The translations under genes were made by a program, and so were the position numbers. From NCBI RefSeq assembly GCF_005048265.1, contig NZ_SUNH01000021.1, positions 1 to 64,000 of the forward strand: a stretch of DNA of 64,000 nucleotides, read 5' to 3'. Positions 19,001 to 26,212 of the stretch are shown here, one piece after another (position 1 is the stretch's first letter; each line of letters opens with the position of its first letter). The stretch is from Paracoccus hibiscisoli. Its GTDB lineage: Bacteria > Pseudomonadota > Alphaproteobacteria > Rhodobacterales > Rhodobacteraceae. The notes under the pieces are model-generated. The model saw only the letters and a list, made by a program, of their open reading frames with translations, made no database searches and was not told the DNA's origin.

Positions 19001-19082
19001 CCACCGCCCCGATCAGCACGATCAGCAGGTTGATGACGGTCGCGAAGACGGGGCGGCGCAGGGCGAAATCGGGGACGCTCAT
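16005..19082 (-). CDS. RND-family efflux transporter, inner-membrane permease
   Basis: Hydrophobe/amphiphile efflux pump of 1025 residues, the normal length for the family. After the first helix (FATVINLLIVLIGAVAI) come a large periplasmic loop, a helix block with VVDDAIVVLENIQRH carrying the proton-relay Asp pair, a second large loop and a C-terminal helix block with GIMAKNGILIVEF. The start ATG at 19082 overlaps the stop of the adaptor gene. Drug specificity cannot be read from sequence. No TolC-type outer-membrane factor is nearby, so it must use one encoded elsewhere. Confidence 0.92.
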   Translation of the reverse strand: MSVPDFALRRPVFATVINLLIVLIGAVAITRLPVRELPSVEAAEVSVRVDYTGAAPDVVDNQLATVIEGALAGVSGVTAMRTTSDRGRMRTVLTFDTGRDIDAAANDVRAAVDRVLNNLPDGAGTPRVEKNDDEGDPVVRLSLSSPNMTPLELSDYASRFITDRLARLPGVANAQIFGERAPSMRIWLDQARMAAYGITTSDIIGALQANNVELPAGQIETGARQLQVLAQTRFTTADVFAQVVLRDEGGRPLRLGDVARIEEGAEQTTTIYRANGNIALGLGVQPQAQSNTVAISSAVKAELDRIAPTLPDGMSLRVTTDEAVFIESSIAQVIRVFVEAVGLVTAVIFLFLGSARLSLVPIVTIPVSALGAALGMLALGFTINILTLFALILAIGLVVDDAIVVLENIQRHRAMGKSRAEAARQGAGQVSFAVIATTAVLISVFVPVSFMDGELGQLFAEFGIVLAIAVAVSGVVALTLSPVLAARVMPREDRPNLLTRSMNRVIGWAERGYDRILARMIARPVVILAGTAFLVAGAVSVYQALPRQLTPDEDRGGFRIILNAPQGSNLEYTDAATRRVEAMIAPLRDQGVVENVTAIVGLGGNARRSLLFVNLAPWDDRDVSVDDVMAELRPQLTAMTDVSTSIRPSGGLGLGGGSGSISWSIGGPDLERAALWAEEVADRLSDAPGLSGVDVDFAANQPGASLEIDRTRAQDLGLDSETVAQTLQVLFASRNVGEYTSGGRQYPVILQAAPEDRDSVQDMLSVLIRNTRGDLIPLSAFADVTTGATVPSIARNDRLISVNSEADLVEGTDLARAMALVEAAARDLPAGALLVWRGQAADYQENQGGVATVFAMALVIVFLVLAAQFESFRTPLTIMLTVPLGLAGAVATLLLTGASVNIFSQVGMILLIGIMAKNGILIVEFANQLREEGRDLVTAAREGAVTRLRPVMMTTIATILGAVPLATATGAGAESRRAIGAVIVGGLSLAFVLTLFLTPVIYVLVERIGRRDPAPATKPAPQPAE

Positions 19083-20185
19083 CCGTCTGCCCCAACGGGT
19101 GCGGCGGTGGCGGTGCGGTCGGGGCGCGGGGTGGCCGCGACGGCCGTGCCCGGCTGGACGCGGTGCAGGTTCGACACGATGATCTGGGTGCCCAGCTCGA
19201 CCCCCTGCAGAACCTCGACCAGGCCGTCGGCCTCCTGGCCCACGCGGATCTCGGCCCATTCGGCGCGGTCGTCCCGCACGACCAGGACGCGCTGGACGTT
19301 ACCCTCGACGCTCAGCGCGGTTTCGGGGACGGCGGGGCGGTCACGCTCGTCCAGGACCAGCTCGACCTGCAGGAACATCCCCCCGGCCAGCGCGCGGTCC
19401 GGGTTGGGCATCTGCGCGCGCAGCGCGATAGAGCGTGTGGCCGCATCGACTCGCGTGTCGACCAGCGTGATCTGCGCCTGAAACACCCGGTCCGGCCAGG
19501 CCGATGATCGCAGCTGGACCCCTTGCCCCACCGCCAGGCGCGGCAGCAGCGTTTCGGGAACGGCGAAATCGACCTCGATCACCTCAAGGTCATCCAGCGT
19601 GGCGATGGGGGTGCCGCTGTCCAGCATCTGCCCCTCGACCAGATCGGTCAGGCCGACGATACCGGAAAACGGCGCGCGCAGCTGGCGGTCGTCCAGCGCG
19701 ACCTGGGCGCGGTCGCGTTCGGCACGGGCACGCAGCTGGGCCGCGCGCGCCGTCTGGAACGCCGCGTCCGAGGCGCTGCCGCTGCGGTTCAGCTGTTCCT
19801 GACGGGCAAAGGCCGCGTCGGCCTCGGCCAGGGTCGCCTCGGCCGCGGCCAGGTCGGCCTGTTCGGCGCGGTCGTCCAGCTCCAGCAGGATGTCTCCCTG
19901 TTCAACGTCGGCGCCCGGGCGAAAGGCGATGCGGGTGATGCGGCCGCTGGCCTCTGGCATCAGGTCGACGGCGCTGCGGGCGCGGGCGGTGCCCACGGCG
20001 CGCACGCTGTCGGTGAACCGCGCGCGGCTGACCGCGACGGTATCGACCGCGACGGGCTGGCCGCCCCCGCCGCCCCGCGCGACCTGCGGGTCGGGCGCGG
20101 CCAGCAGGCGGTCCGCCAGGTTCAGACCCAGCACGCCTGCTGCGACGATCACGATCGCACCGATGGTCGCCTTGACGAAGCGCAT
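19079..20185 (-). CDS. RND efflux periplasmic adaptor (membrane fusion protein)
   Basis: Adaptor of 368 residues linking the permease to an outer-membrane channel. It has one N-terminal membrane anchor (about residues 6-24), a lipoyl-like half motif at PGADVEQGDILLELDDRAEQ, a coiled-coil hairpin rich in Ala, Glu and Arg (about 100-165), the second lipoyl half at RAPFSGIVGL, and a beta-barrel domain. It is the first gene of a two-gene operon with the permease. The promoter should lie in the gap to 20387 shared with the divergent phosphatase gene. Confidence 0.9.
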   Translation of the reverse strand: MRFVKATIGAIVIVAAGVLGLNLADRLLAAPDPQVARGGGGGQPVAVDTVAVSRARFTDSVRAVGTARARSAVDLMPEASGRITRIAFRPGADVEQGDILLELDDRAEQADLAAAEATLAEADAAFARQEQLNRSGSASDAAFQTARAAQLRARAERDRAQVALDDRQLRAPFSGIVGLTDLVEGQMLDSGTPIATLDDLEVIEVDFAVPETLLPRLAVGQGVQLRSSAWPDRVFQAQITLVDTRVDAATRSIALRAQMPNPDRALAGGMFLQVELVLDERDRPAVPETALSVEGNVQRVLVVRDDRAEWAEIRVGQEADGLVEVLQGVELGTQIIVSNLHRVQPGTAVAATPRPDRTATAAPVGADG

Positions 20186-20387
20186 GGTCAGTTCTTCTCC
20201 GCTGCAGGGTCCGGCGACCTCCCGAAGGGGACGAGCCTTGGGACCGGGCGTGGCTGGGGGCAGATTGCCGCTTGTTTCACGTCATGCAACTGATAATCCC
20301 GTGTGTCCAAGGGAAACCGGCATGCCTGCCGCCCATCGGGGCAGCCTGCACGCCCCGCCTGACCGCCCCTGCCGAAAGGACTGGCCG

Positions 20388-21164
20388 ATGACCACGACCG
20401 ACGATCTGACCCTTGCGCTGGAGGCCGCGACGGCGGCGGGCGCGCTGCTGCGCGACCATTGGAACGACCGGGGCGCGCTGATGATCGACGCCAAGCGGCA
20501 GGGTGACTTTGTGTCGCAGGCCGATCACCGGGCCGAGGCGCTGCTGCGCGACCGCCTGCTGGGCGCGAACCCCGAAGACGGCTGGCTGGGCGAGGAGACC
20601 GAAGGCCGCGCCGGTCGCCGCCGCTGGATCGTGGACCCGCTTGACGGGACGACGAACTTTCTGCGCGGCATCGCGCATTGGGCGGTGTCCATCGCGCTGG
20701 AACAGGACGGGCGGCTGGTCCTGGGCGTCGTCCACGACCCGCTGAAGGATGAGACCTTCAGCGCGGTGGAGGGCGGCGGCCTGCGGCTGAACGGCACGGC
20801 GCTGGTGCCTGCCGCGCCTGCGGGCTTTGATGCGGCGCTGTTCGGGACGGGGCTGCCCTTTGGCAGCATGCCGCATATCGACGATCACGCCGCCGATCTG
20901 GCGCGGGTGCTGCCGGGCACGGCGGGGGTGCGCCGCATGGGGGCCGCCGCGCTGGATCTGGCCTATGTCGCCGCCGGGCGGCTGGACGGGTTCTGGGAAC
21001 GCCGCCTGCGGCCCTGGGACATCGCCGCGGGCCTGGTCCTGATGCGCGAGGCGGGCATCCGCACCGAGGGCTGGTCCGCGGATGAGCGCCCCGAGGACAC
21101 CGGCACCGTCATCGCCGCCCCGCCCGCGCTGTTCGACCGCCTGGCCGCGACCCTGCGCGCCTAG
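20388..21164 (+). CDS. Inositol-monophosphatase-family phosphatase
   Basis: Mg-dependent phosphatase of 258 residues of the SuhB/CysQ superfamily. The metal-binding motifs are complete: GEETEG, DPLDGTTNFLRG and the C-terminal WDIAAGLVLMREAG. AAAGGA, 8 bp before ATG 20388, supports the start. The motifs fit inositol-1-phosphatase/SuhB better than CysQ but do not prove the substrate. Its TAG stop shares a CTAG (21161-21164) with the convergent FkbM gene. Confidence 0.88.
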   Translation: MTTTDDLTLALEAATAAGALLRDHWNDRGALMIDAKRQGDFVSQADHRAEALLRDRLLGANPEDGWLGEETEGRAGRRRWIVDPLDGTTNFLRGIAHWAVSIALEQDGRLVLGVVHDPLKDETFSAVEGGGLRLNGTALVPAAPAGFDAALFGTGLPFGSMPHIDDHAADLARVLPGTAGVRRMGAAALDLAYVAAGRLDGFWERRLRPWDIAAGLVLMREAGIRTEGWSADERPEDTGTVIAAPPALFDRLAATLRA

Positions 21165-21892
21165 GCCAGCCGCGCGTAAAGGTCGCCCGACCCGCCCTCG
21201 GGCGGCAGGGCGGCCAGCCAGGCGCGCACCGCATCCGCGTCGCGCCATTCGTCCCACAGGAACCCCCCGGCCTCTCCGGTCACCGGGTTGAACCGATAGC
21301 GGCCAAGGCTCTCCAGCCGGTCGATCACCGCCAGCGTGCGGTCGCGGAACGCGGGCAGGTATTCGACCGACAGCATCGGCAGCGGCTGCCCCAGGCCGGA
21401 CAGCACGTCCAGCTCGAACCCCTCGACGTCGATCTTAACGAAATCGGGCAGGCCGTGGGTGGCGATCAGCGCGTCCATCGTGGTCATCTGCACTTGCTGA
21501 CTGCGGTCCCACCGGACATGGCCGAAACCCGGCGCCCCGGCCGCCTCGGCCGCGAAGCTGGTGCTGAGCGACGACACCGTGGGGTGCAGCGACGACACCG
21601 CCATCTGCGCCACCGCCTCGGACGGGCCGATGGCCTTTTGCACCAGCACGATGTCGCGCGGCAGGCTGCGACGCAGGAACCCGGCAAAGGGCTCCTGCGG
21701 CTCGCAGGCGACGACCCGCGCGCCCGCCGCCCGCATGGCCCGCGACCGGCTGCCCACATGCGCGCCGATGTCAAAGGCCAGATCGCCCGGTTGCAGCAGA
21801 TCGCCATAGAACGCCCGCAACTGCCGGCGGCGCAGCGGATTGTAATAGATGGCAAGCGACCGGATCAGGCCCAGATAGGCGCGCAGAGGCAT
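21161..21892 (-). CDS. FkbM-family SAM-dependent methyltransferase
   Basis: Methyltransferase of 243 residues. The SAM-binding glycine motif is FDIGAHVGSRSRAM, followed by an acidic residue in VVACEPQEP, and the FkbM signature KIDVEGFELDVLSGL is near residue 150. Family members methylate hydroxyls of sugars or polyketides. ATG 21892 has GAGGGA about 8 bp upstream. No sugar-polymer genes are nearby, so its substrate is not evident. It diverges from the ribA operon. Confidence 0.85.
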   Translation of the reverse strand: MPLRAYLGLIRSLAIYYNPLRRRQLRAFYGDLLQPGDLAFDIGAHVGSRSRAMRAAGARVVACEPQEPFAGFLRRSLPRDIVLVQKAIGPSEAVAQMAVSSLHPTVSSLSTSFAAEAAGAPGFGHVRWDRSQQVQMTTMDALIATHGLPDFVKIDVEGFELDVLSGLGQPLPMLSVEYLPAFRDRTLAVIDRLESLGRYRFNPVTGEAGGFLWDEWRDADAVRAWLAALPPEGGSGDLYARLA

Positions 21893-22096
21893 CGGATTCC
21901 CTCGGTTGGATGGGGTCAGCCTAGGGCCTGCGACGGCCCGCGTCCAGAAAGCCGGGGGCGGTTCCGGGGCACGCACGGCAGCGTGATCCAGCTGCGCGAC
22001 ATTGTGCCACAAGGCTGCAACCCTCGCGGAACTGCTACGTGTTTCAAGGCGTTGCGACAAACGTGACACCCTGTTTCCTGGGCCGAAAGTTGAAAA

Positions 22097-23233
22097 ATGC
22101 GCGTATTTCCCCCGATTTCCACCGCATTGCCCGCCGTTCCGGGGGCCGATGATCCGCTGACGCTGCGTCGATCCGAACGCGTGGCCCGGATGGTGTCGGA
22201 CCTCAGGCTGGGCCTGCCGGTGGTGCTGATCGGCGACCCGGCCCCCGCGCTGATCTATCCGGTCGAGACCCTGTCGCCCGAACGCTTTGCCGCCTTGGGC
22301 GCCGGAGGAGAGCTTGTCCTGACCGCCCGCCGCGCCGAGGCCCTGCGCCATCGTCCGCATGAGGGCGAGGTCGCCTTGGTCCCCGTGCCCGCGGGCGCGC
22401 GTCTGGACTGGGTCCAGGCCTTGGCCGACCCGTCGCGCCGCATGCCCGCGAACGCTGCCCTGCCGCAGGCCCCCCAGCATCAGCCGACGATCCTGCATCG
22501 TGCCGCCATCCGCCTGGTCAAGACGGCAGAGCTGCTGCCCGCTGCGCTGGTCGTGACCGGCCCCGACGTGATCGACACCGCGCTGCGCCACGGCCTGGGC
22601 ATCCTTGCGGCGGATGAGGTTCTGGACCAGGTCCTGCTGCCGCGCGACCCGCGCCCGGTGTCGGACGCCCGCGTGCCGATGCTGGCCGCGCGCAACGGTC
22701 GCCTGCACGTGTTCCGCGCGCCAGATGGCGGCCCCGAGCATTACGCGGTCGAGGTCGGCACCCCCGACCGGGACAAGCCCGTGCTGGTGCGCCTGCATTC
22801 GGCATGCTTTACCGGCGACGTGCTGGGCAGCCTGAAGTGCGATTGCGGCCCGCAGCTGCAGGCCGCCCTGCGCGCGATGGAGGCCAATGGCACCGGCGTG
22901 CTGCTGTATCTGAACCAGGAGGGGCGCGGCATCGGCCTGGCCAACAAGATGCGCGCCTACAGCCTGCAGGATCAGGGGCTGGACACGGTCGAGGCGAACC
23001 ACCGCCTTGGATTCGAGGATGACGAGCGTGATTTCCGCACCGGCGCCGCCCTGCTGCGCCAGATGGGGATCGGGCGCGTGCGTCTGATGACCAACAACCC
23101 CGCCAAGATCGCGCGTCTGGACAGCGAGGGCATCGAGGTCGTCGAACGGGTCGAACTGAAGGTCGGTCGCGGCCCCGAAAACACCCGCTATCTGGACACC
23201 AAGGCCCGCAAATCCGGGCATCTGCTGGCATGA
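22097..23233 (+). CDS. ribA: GTP cyclohydrolase II, with a long N-terminal domain
   Basis: Converts GTP to 2,5-diamino-6-ribosylamino-pyrimidinone 5'-phosphate, the first step of riboflavin synthesis. The protein has 378 residues. The C-terminal half (about 195-378) is canonical: zinc cysteines at about 237, 248 and 250 in CFTGDVLGSLKCDCG, then LNQEGRGIGLANKMRAYSLQ with the Tyr (about 288) equivalent to E. coli Tyr105, and VRLMTNNPAKI. The first ~190 residues replace the RibB domain of bifunctional enzymes but lack its recognisable motifs; their role is unknown. The ribosome site is weak. No FMN riboswitch is visible upstream. Its TGA overlaps the next ATG (ATGA), making it the lead gene of a five-gene operon. 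Confidence 0.92.
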   Translation: MRVFPPISTALPAVPGADDPLTLRRSERVARMVSDLRLGLPVVLIGDPAPALIYPVETLSPERFAALGAGGELVLTARRAEALRHRPHEGEVALVPVPAGARLDWVQALADPSRRMPANAALPQAPQHQPTILHRAAIRLVKTAELLPAALVVTGPDVIDTALRHGLGILAADEVLDQVLLPRDPRPVSDARVPMLAARNGRLHVFRAPDGGPEHYAVEVGTPDRDKPVLVRLHSACFTGDVLGSLKCDCGPQLQAALRAMEANGTGVLLYLNQEGRGIGLANKMRAYSLQDQGLDTVEANHRLGFEDDERDFRTGAALLRQMGIGRVRLMTNNPAKIARLDSEGIEVVERVELKVGRGPENTRYLDTKARKSGHLLA

Positions 23234-24174
23234 CCGCCGACGCGCTTTGGTGCACCGCCCCCGGTCAGGCCGCGCTGCGCCCCGGCCAGCTTGGCGAGGG
23301 CACCCACGTCCGCACGCTGTTCTCGGGCATCAGCCGCGGGACCGAGCGGTTGGTCCTGTCCGGCCAAGTTCCCGACAGCGAACAGGACCGCATGCGCGCC
23401 CCATTTCAGGAGGGCAATTTTCCGTTTCCGGTGAAATACGGCTATGCCGCCGTGGGCCTGGCAAGCGACGGCGCGCTGGCGGGACGCCATGTCTTTGCGC
23501 TGTTCCCACACCAGACCGAATTCCGCCTGCCCCAAGACGCGCTGATCCCGCTGCCCGACGCGCTGCCCCCAGAACGTGCGATCATGGCCGCGAATATGGA
23601 AACCGCGCTGAACATCCTTTGGGACAGCGGCGCGGGTGCGGGCGACCGGATCGCCGTCGTGGGCGGCGGGCTGGTCGGCCTTCTGACCGCCTATTTGGCC
23701 GCGCGGCTGCCGGGGGCGGAGGTGACGGTCATCGACCCCCTGCCCGACCGCGCCGCCATTGCCCGCGATCTGGGCTGCGCCTTTGCCGCGCCCGATGCCG
23801 CACCCGGCGATCAGGACGTGGTGATCCACACCAGCGCGTCGCAGGCCGGGCTGGTCCTGGCCCTGTCGCTGGCCGGGCCCCAGGCCACCATCGCCGAGGC
23901 CAGCTGGCATGGCGCGGCGCAGGTGGCCCTGCCCCTGGGCGGCGCGTTTCACAGCCGCCGCCTGCGCATCGTCAGCACTCAGGTCGGCAGCATCCCGCCC
24001 GACCGCGCGCCGCGCTGGACCTATCGCCGCCGCCTGAGCAAGGCGCTGGACCTGCTGTGCGACGCGCGGCTGGACGCGCTGATCTCGGGGCAGACGGCCT
24101 TCGCCGATCTGCCCGACGCCTATCCCGGCATCCTGGCCGACCCCGCCACCCTGTGCCACCGCATCGCCTATTGA
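23230..24174 (+). CDS. Medium-chain dehydrogenase/reductase (BchC-like), lacking the catalytic zinc cysteine
   Basis: Predicted NAD(P)-dependent oxidoreductase of 314 residues. The N-terminal catalytic part has SGISRGTERLVLSGQ, where classical zinc alcohol dehydrogenases have a Cys zinc ligand in a GICGTD-type motif. The same S-G-T-E arrangement occurs in bacteriochlorophyllide dehydrogenase BchC and related proteins. The nucleotide-binding fold is clear at IAVVGGGLVGLLTAY with an acidic residue in VTVIDPLPDR. It is translationally coupled to ribA and 13 bp from the PTPS-like gene, so its substrate is probably an intermediate of that pathway rather than an ordinary alcohol. Confidence 0.8.
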   Translation: MTADALWCTAPGQAALRPGQLGEGTHVRTLFSGISRGTERLVLSGQVPDSEQDRMRAPFQEGNFPFPVKYGYAAVGLASDGALAGRHVFALFPHQTEFRLPQDALIPLPDALPPERAIMAANMETALNILWDSGAGAGDRIAVVGGGLVGLLTAYLAARLPGAEVTVIDPLPDRAAIARDLGCAFAAPDAAPGDQDVVIHTSASQAGLVLALSLAGPQATIAEASWHGAAQVALPLGGAFHSRRLRIVSTQVGSIPPDRAPRWTYRRRLSKALDLLCDARLDALISGQTAFADLPDAYPGILADPATLCHRIAY

Positions 24175-24187
24175 CCCTGGAGACACC

Positions 24188-24583
24188 ATGTTCGCCGTCG
24201 AAGTCCGAGACCACATCATGATCGCCCATTCCTTCCCCTCGCCGACCTTCGGTCCGGCGCAGGGCATGCATGGCGCGACCTTCACCGTCGACACCGCCTT
24301 TTTCGCCGAAGAGATGGACCACGAAAGCCTGGTCGTCGATATCGGCCTGGCGACCGAGGCTCTGGCCGAGACGCTGTCCCCCCTGCGCTACAAGAACCTG
24401 GACGAAATCCCTGAGTTCGCCGGGAAAATGACCACGACCGAATTCCTGTGCAAGCATATCTTTGACCAGATGGCCGCCAAGGTTCGCGCCGGTGACCTGA
24501 AGGACGGGGGCCGCGTCAAAAAGCTGCGCGTGCTGCTGCACGAAAGCCACATGGCCCGCGCCTGGTTCGAAGGGGACATCTGA
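24188..24583 (+). CDS. 6-pyruvoyltetrahydropterin synthase/QueD-fold protein with a degenerate active site
   Basis: T-fold protein of 131 residues, the usual length for 6-pyruvoyl- or 6-carboxy-tetrahydropterin synthases. Recognisable parts are IAHSF (His14) and MHGATF (His28) of the zinc site, the LDEIP segment and the terminal HES (Glu119). Key residues are changed: HGH has become HGA (Ala30), the catalytic Cys four residues before that His is Ala24, and the Asp-His dyad of the LDHxxLN motif is Arg67-Tyr68. A normal QueD or PTPS reaction is therefore unlikely; the fold may bind a pterin-like compound or do different chemistry. It lies mid-operon with 13-bp and 2-bp gaps. Confidence 0.8.
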   Translation: MFAVEVRDHIMIAHSFPSPTFGPAQGMHGATFTVDTAFFAEEMDHESLVVDIGLATEALAETLSPLRYKNLDEIPEFAGKMTTTEFLCKHIFDQMAAKVRAGDLKDGGRVKKLRVLLHESHMARAWFEGDI

Positions 24584-24585
24584 AC

Positions 24586-25359
24586 ATGGGCTTTTCGGCG
24601 GAATGGCTGACCCTGCGCGAACCCGCCGACATGGCCGCCCGCGACGCGACGCTGCTGGCGCAGGCGGCCATCGTCGCGGGGCCTGATCCGGTGGTGCTGG
24701 ATCTGGGCTGCGGCACCGGATCGACGCTGCGCACGCTGGCGCCGCATCTGCCCGACCACGCGCGCTGGCATCTGGTCGACAACGACCCCGCCCTGCTGGA
24801 ACGTGCCGCGACCGAGGCGCCGGGCCGCGCCACCGTCCACACGCTGGACCTGCGCGATCTGGAGGCATTGCCGCTGGAGGGCGTCACCCTGGTGACGGCA
24901 TCCGCGCTGCTGGACCTGATGCCCGCCGACTGGATCGCGGCGCTGGCCGCGCGGCTGGCGGCGGTGGGCCTGCCCTTCTATGCCGCGCTGTCCTATGACG
25001 GGATCATGGCCTGGGACCCCGCCCTGCCGCGCGACGCGGACGTGACGCGGGCGTTCAACGACCACCAGCGGACCGACAAGGGGCTTGGCCCCGCGCTTGG
25101 TCCCGATGCGGCGGTGCAGGCGGCGCAGATCTTTCGCGATGCGGGCTTTGACGTTCATGACGGCAACAGCCCCTGGCGCATCGACGCCGACAGCGCACCC
25201 CTGCACCGCGCCCTGGTCGAGGGGATCGCGCAGGCGGCTTCCGAGACCGGTCTGGCCGTCGCGACCGACTGGGGCCGCAACCGCGCCGCGATGGCCGGCG
25301 ACAGCCGCTGCCTGATCGGGCATCATGACCTGTTGGCCCTGCCCCCCGGCACGGCCTGA
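24586..25359 (+). CDS. Class I SAM-dependent methyltransferase
   Basis: Methyltransferase of 257 residues with the Rossmann motif I VLDLGCGTGSTLRTLAP near residues 37-53, motif II acidic residue in HLVDNDPALL, and VTASALLDLMPADW as the motif IV region. Its start is two bases after the PTPS-like stop, so it belongs firmly to the ribA-led operon. By context it should methylate a pyrimidine, pterin or ribityl compound made by its neighbours. Fold-level similarity to trans-aconitate methyltransferases does not fix the substrate. Confidence 0.82.
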   Translation: MGFSAEWLTLREPADMAARDATLLAQAAIVAGPDPVVLDLGCGTGSTLRTLAPHLPDHARWHLVDNDPALLERAATEAPGRATVHTLDLRDLEALPLEGVTLVTASALLDLMPADWIAALAARLAAVGLPFYAALSYDGIMAWDPALPRDADVTRAFNDHQRTDKGLGPALGPDAAVQAAQIFRDAGFDVHDGNSPWRIDADSAPLHRALVEGIAQAASETGLAVATDWGRNRAAMAGDSRCLIGHHDLLALPPGTA

Positions 25360-25381
25360 CACACCCAGAGGAGGACCGCCC

Positions 25382-26212
25382 ATGCACGCCGTCGACGTCA
25401 CCCCTCGGGTCTGGGATCGGCTTCTGTCGGTCCGCACCGGCCAGGCCTGCGCCTGCTGCGGGCGGTTCACGGCGGGCGAACGTGCCGCGCTGGACCTGTA
25501 CGGTCCCGTCGCGCGGCGCGATCTGGGTCCGGTGACCATCGCCCAGATCGGCCAGTCGTTGGACGGACGCGTGGCCACCGCCACGGGCGATGCGCGCGAC
25601 GTGTCGGGCCCCGAGGGGCTGGCCCATCTGCACCGCCTGCGCGCACTGGTCGACGGCGTGGTGATCGGCGTCAAGACCGCCCTGCACGATCAGCCCCGCC
25701 TGACCGTGCGCCTGTGCAGCGGCCACAACCCGGCGCGCATCGTCATCGACCCGCGCGGGCGGCTGCCCGACGACGCGCCGGTTTTGGCCGCTGACGGCGC
25801 GCGGCGGATCATCGTCACCGGCACCGACCGCCCCCGCGCCCCGGGGATCGAGGTCCTGCGCCTGCCCGCCCCGGACGGTCGCCTGGACCCCGCGCAGGTG
25901 CTGGAGGGGCTGCGTAGCATCGGCCTGGGGTCGCTGCTGATCGAGGGGGGCGGCATCACCATCACCGGTTTCCTGGAGGCCGGGCTGCTGGACCGGCTTC
26001 AGGTCTCGATCGCGCCGCTGATCATCGGGGCCGGGCCGCAGGGGCTGACCAGCCTGTCGCCGGTGGACAAGCTGAAGGACGCGCTGCGCCCCGACACGCG
26101 TGTTTTTGGCATGGGCAGCGACATCGTCTTTGACTGTGCCTTTGGCGATCAGGCTGCGCGCGCGGTCGTGCCGCTGCATGTCGCGCAGCCGCTGGCTACT
26201 GCCGCCAGTTGA
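25382..26212 (+). CDS. RibD-type reductase domain protein without the deaminase domain
   Basis: Stand-alone homologue (276 residues) of the C-terminal reductase domain of RibD, which reduces the ribosyl side chain of the riboflavin precursor to ribityl using NADPH. Motifs include IAQIGQSLDGRVA, LRALVDGVVIGVKTAL, PRLTVR and SLLIEGGGITITGFLEAGL. The N-terminal ~60 residues contain CACCGRF but not the cytidine-deaminase zinc motifs (HAE, PCxxxxxxPC) of bifunctional RibD. GGAGG 7-8 bp before ATG 25382 supports the start. It is the last gene of the five-gene operon and overlaps the convergent CoA-transferase gene by 17 bp. Confidence 0.85.
   Translation: MHAVDVTPRVWDRLLSVRTGQACACCGRFTAGERAALDLYGPVARRDLGPVTIAQIGQSLDGRVATATGDARDVSGPEGLAHLHRLRALVDGVVIGVKTALHDQPRLTVRLCSGHNPARIVIDPRGRLPDDAPVLAADGARRIIVTGTDRPRAPGIEVLRLPAPDGRLDPAQVLEGLRSIGLGSLLIEGGGITITGFLEAGLLDRLQVSIAPLIIGAGPQGLTSLSPVDKLKDALRPDTRVFGMGSDIVFDCAFGDQAARAVVPLHVAQPLATAAS

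Noticed and set aside
21893-22096. FMN riboswitch before ribA
   Set aside because: None of the conserved FMN-aptamer segments could be found in the 204-bp gap.
21893-23221. Extension of the FkbM reading frame far upstream through the antisense of ribA
   Set aside because: The coding pattern begins at ATG 21892 with a GAGGGA ribosome site; the rest is antisense to ribA.
24188-24583. Calling this gene queD
   Set aside because: The catalytic Cys, one zinc His and the Asp-His dyad of QueD are all replaced.
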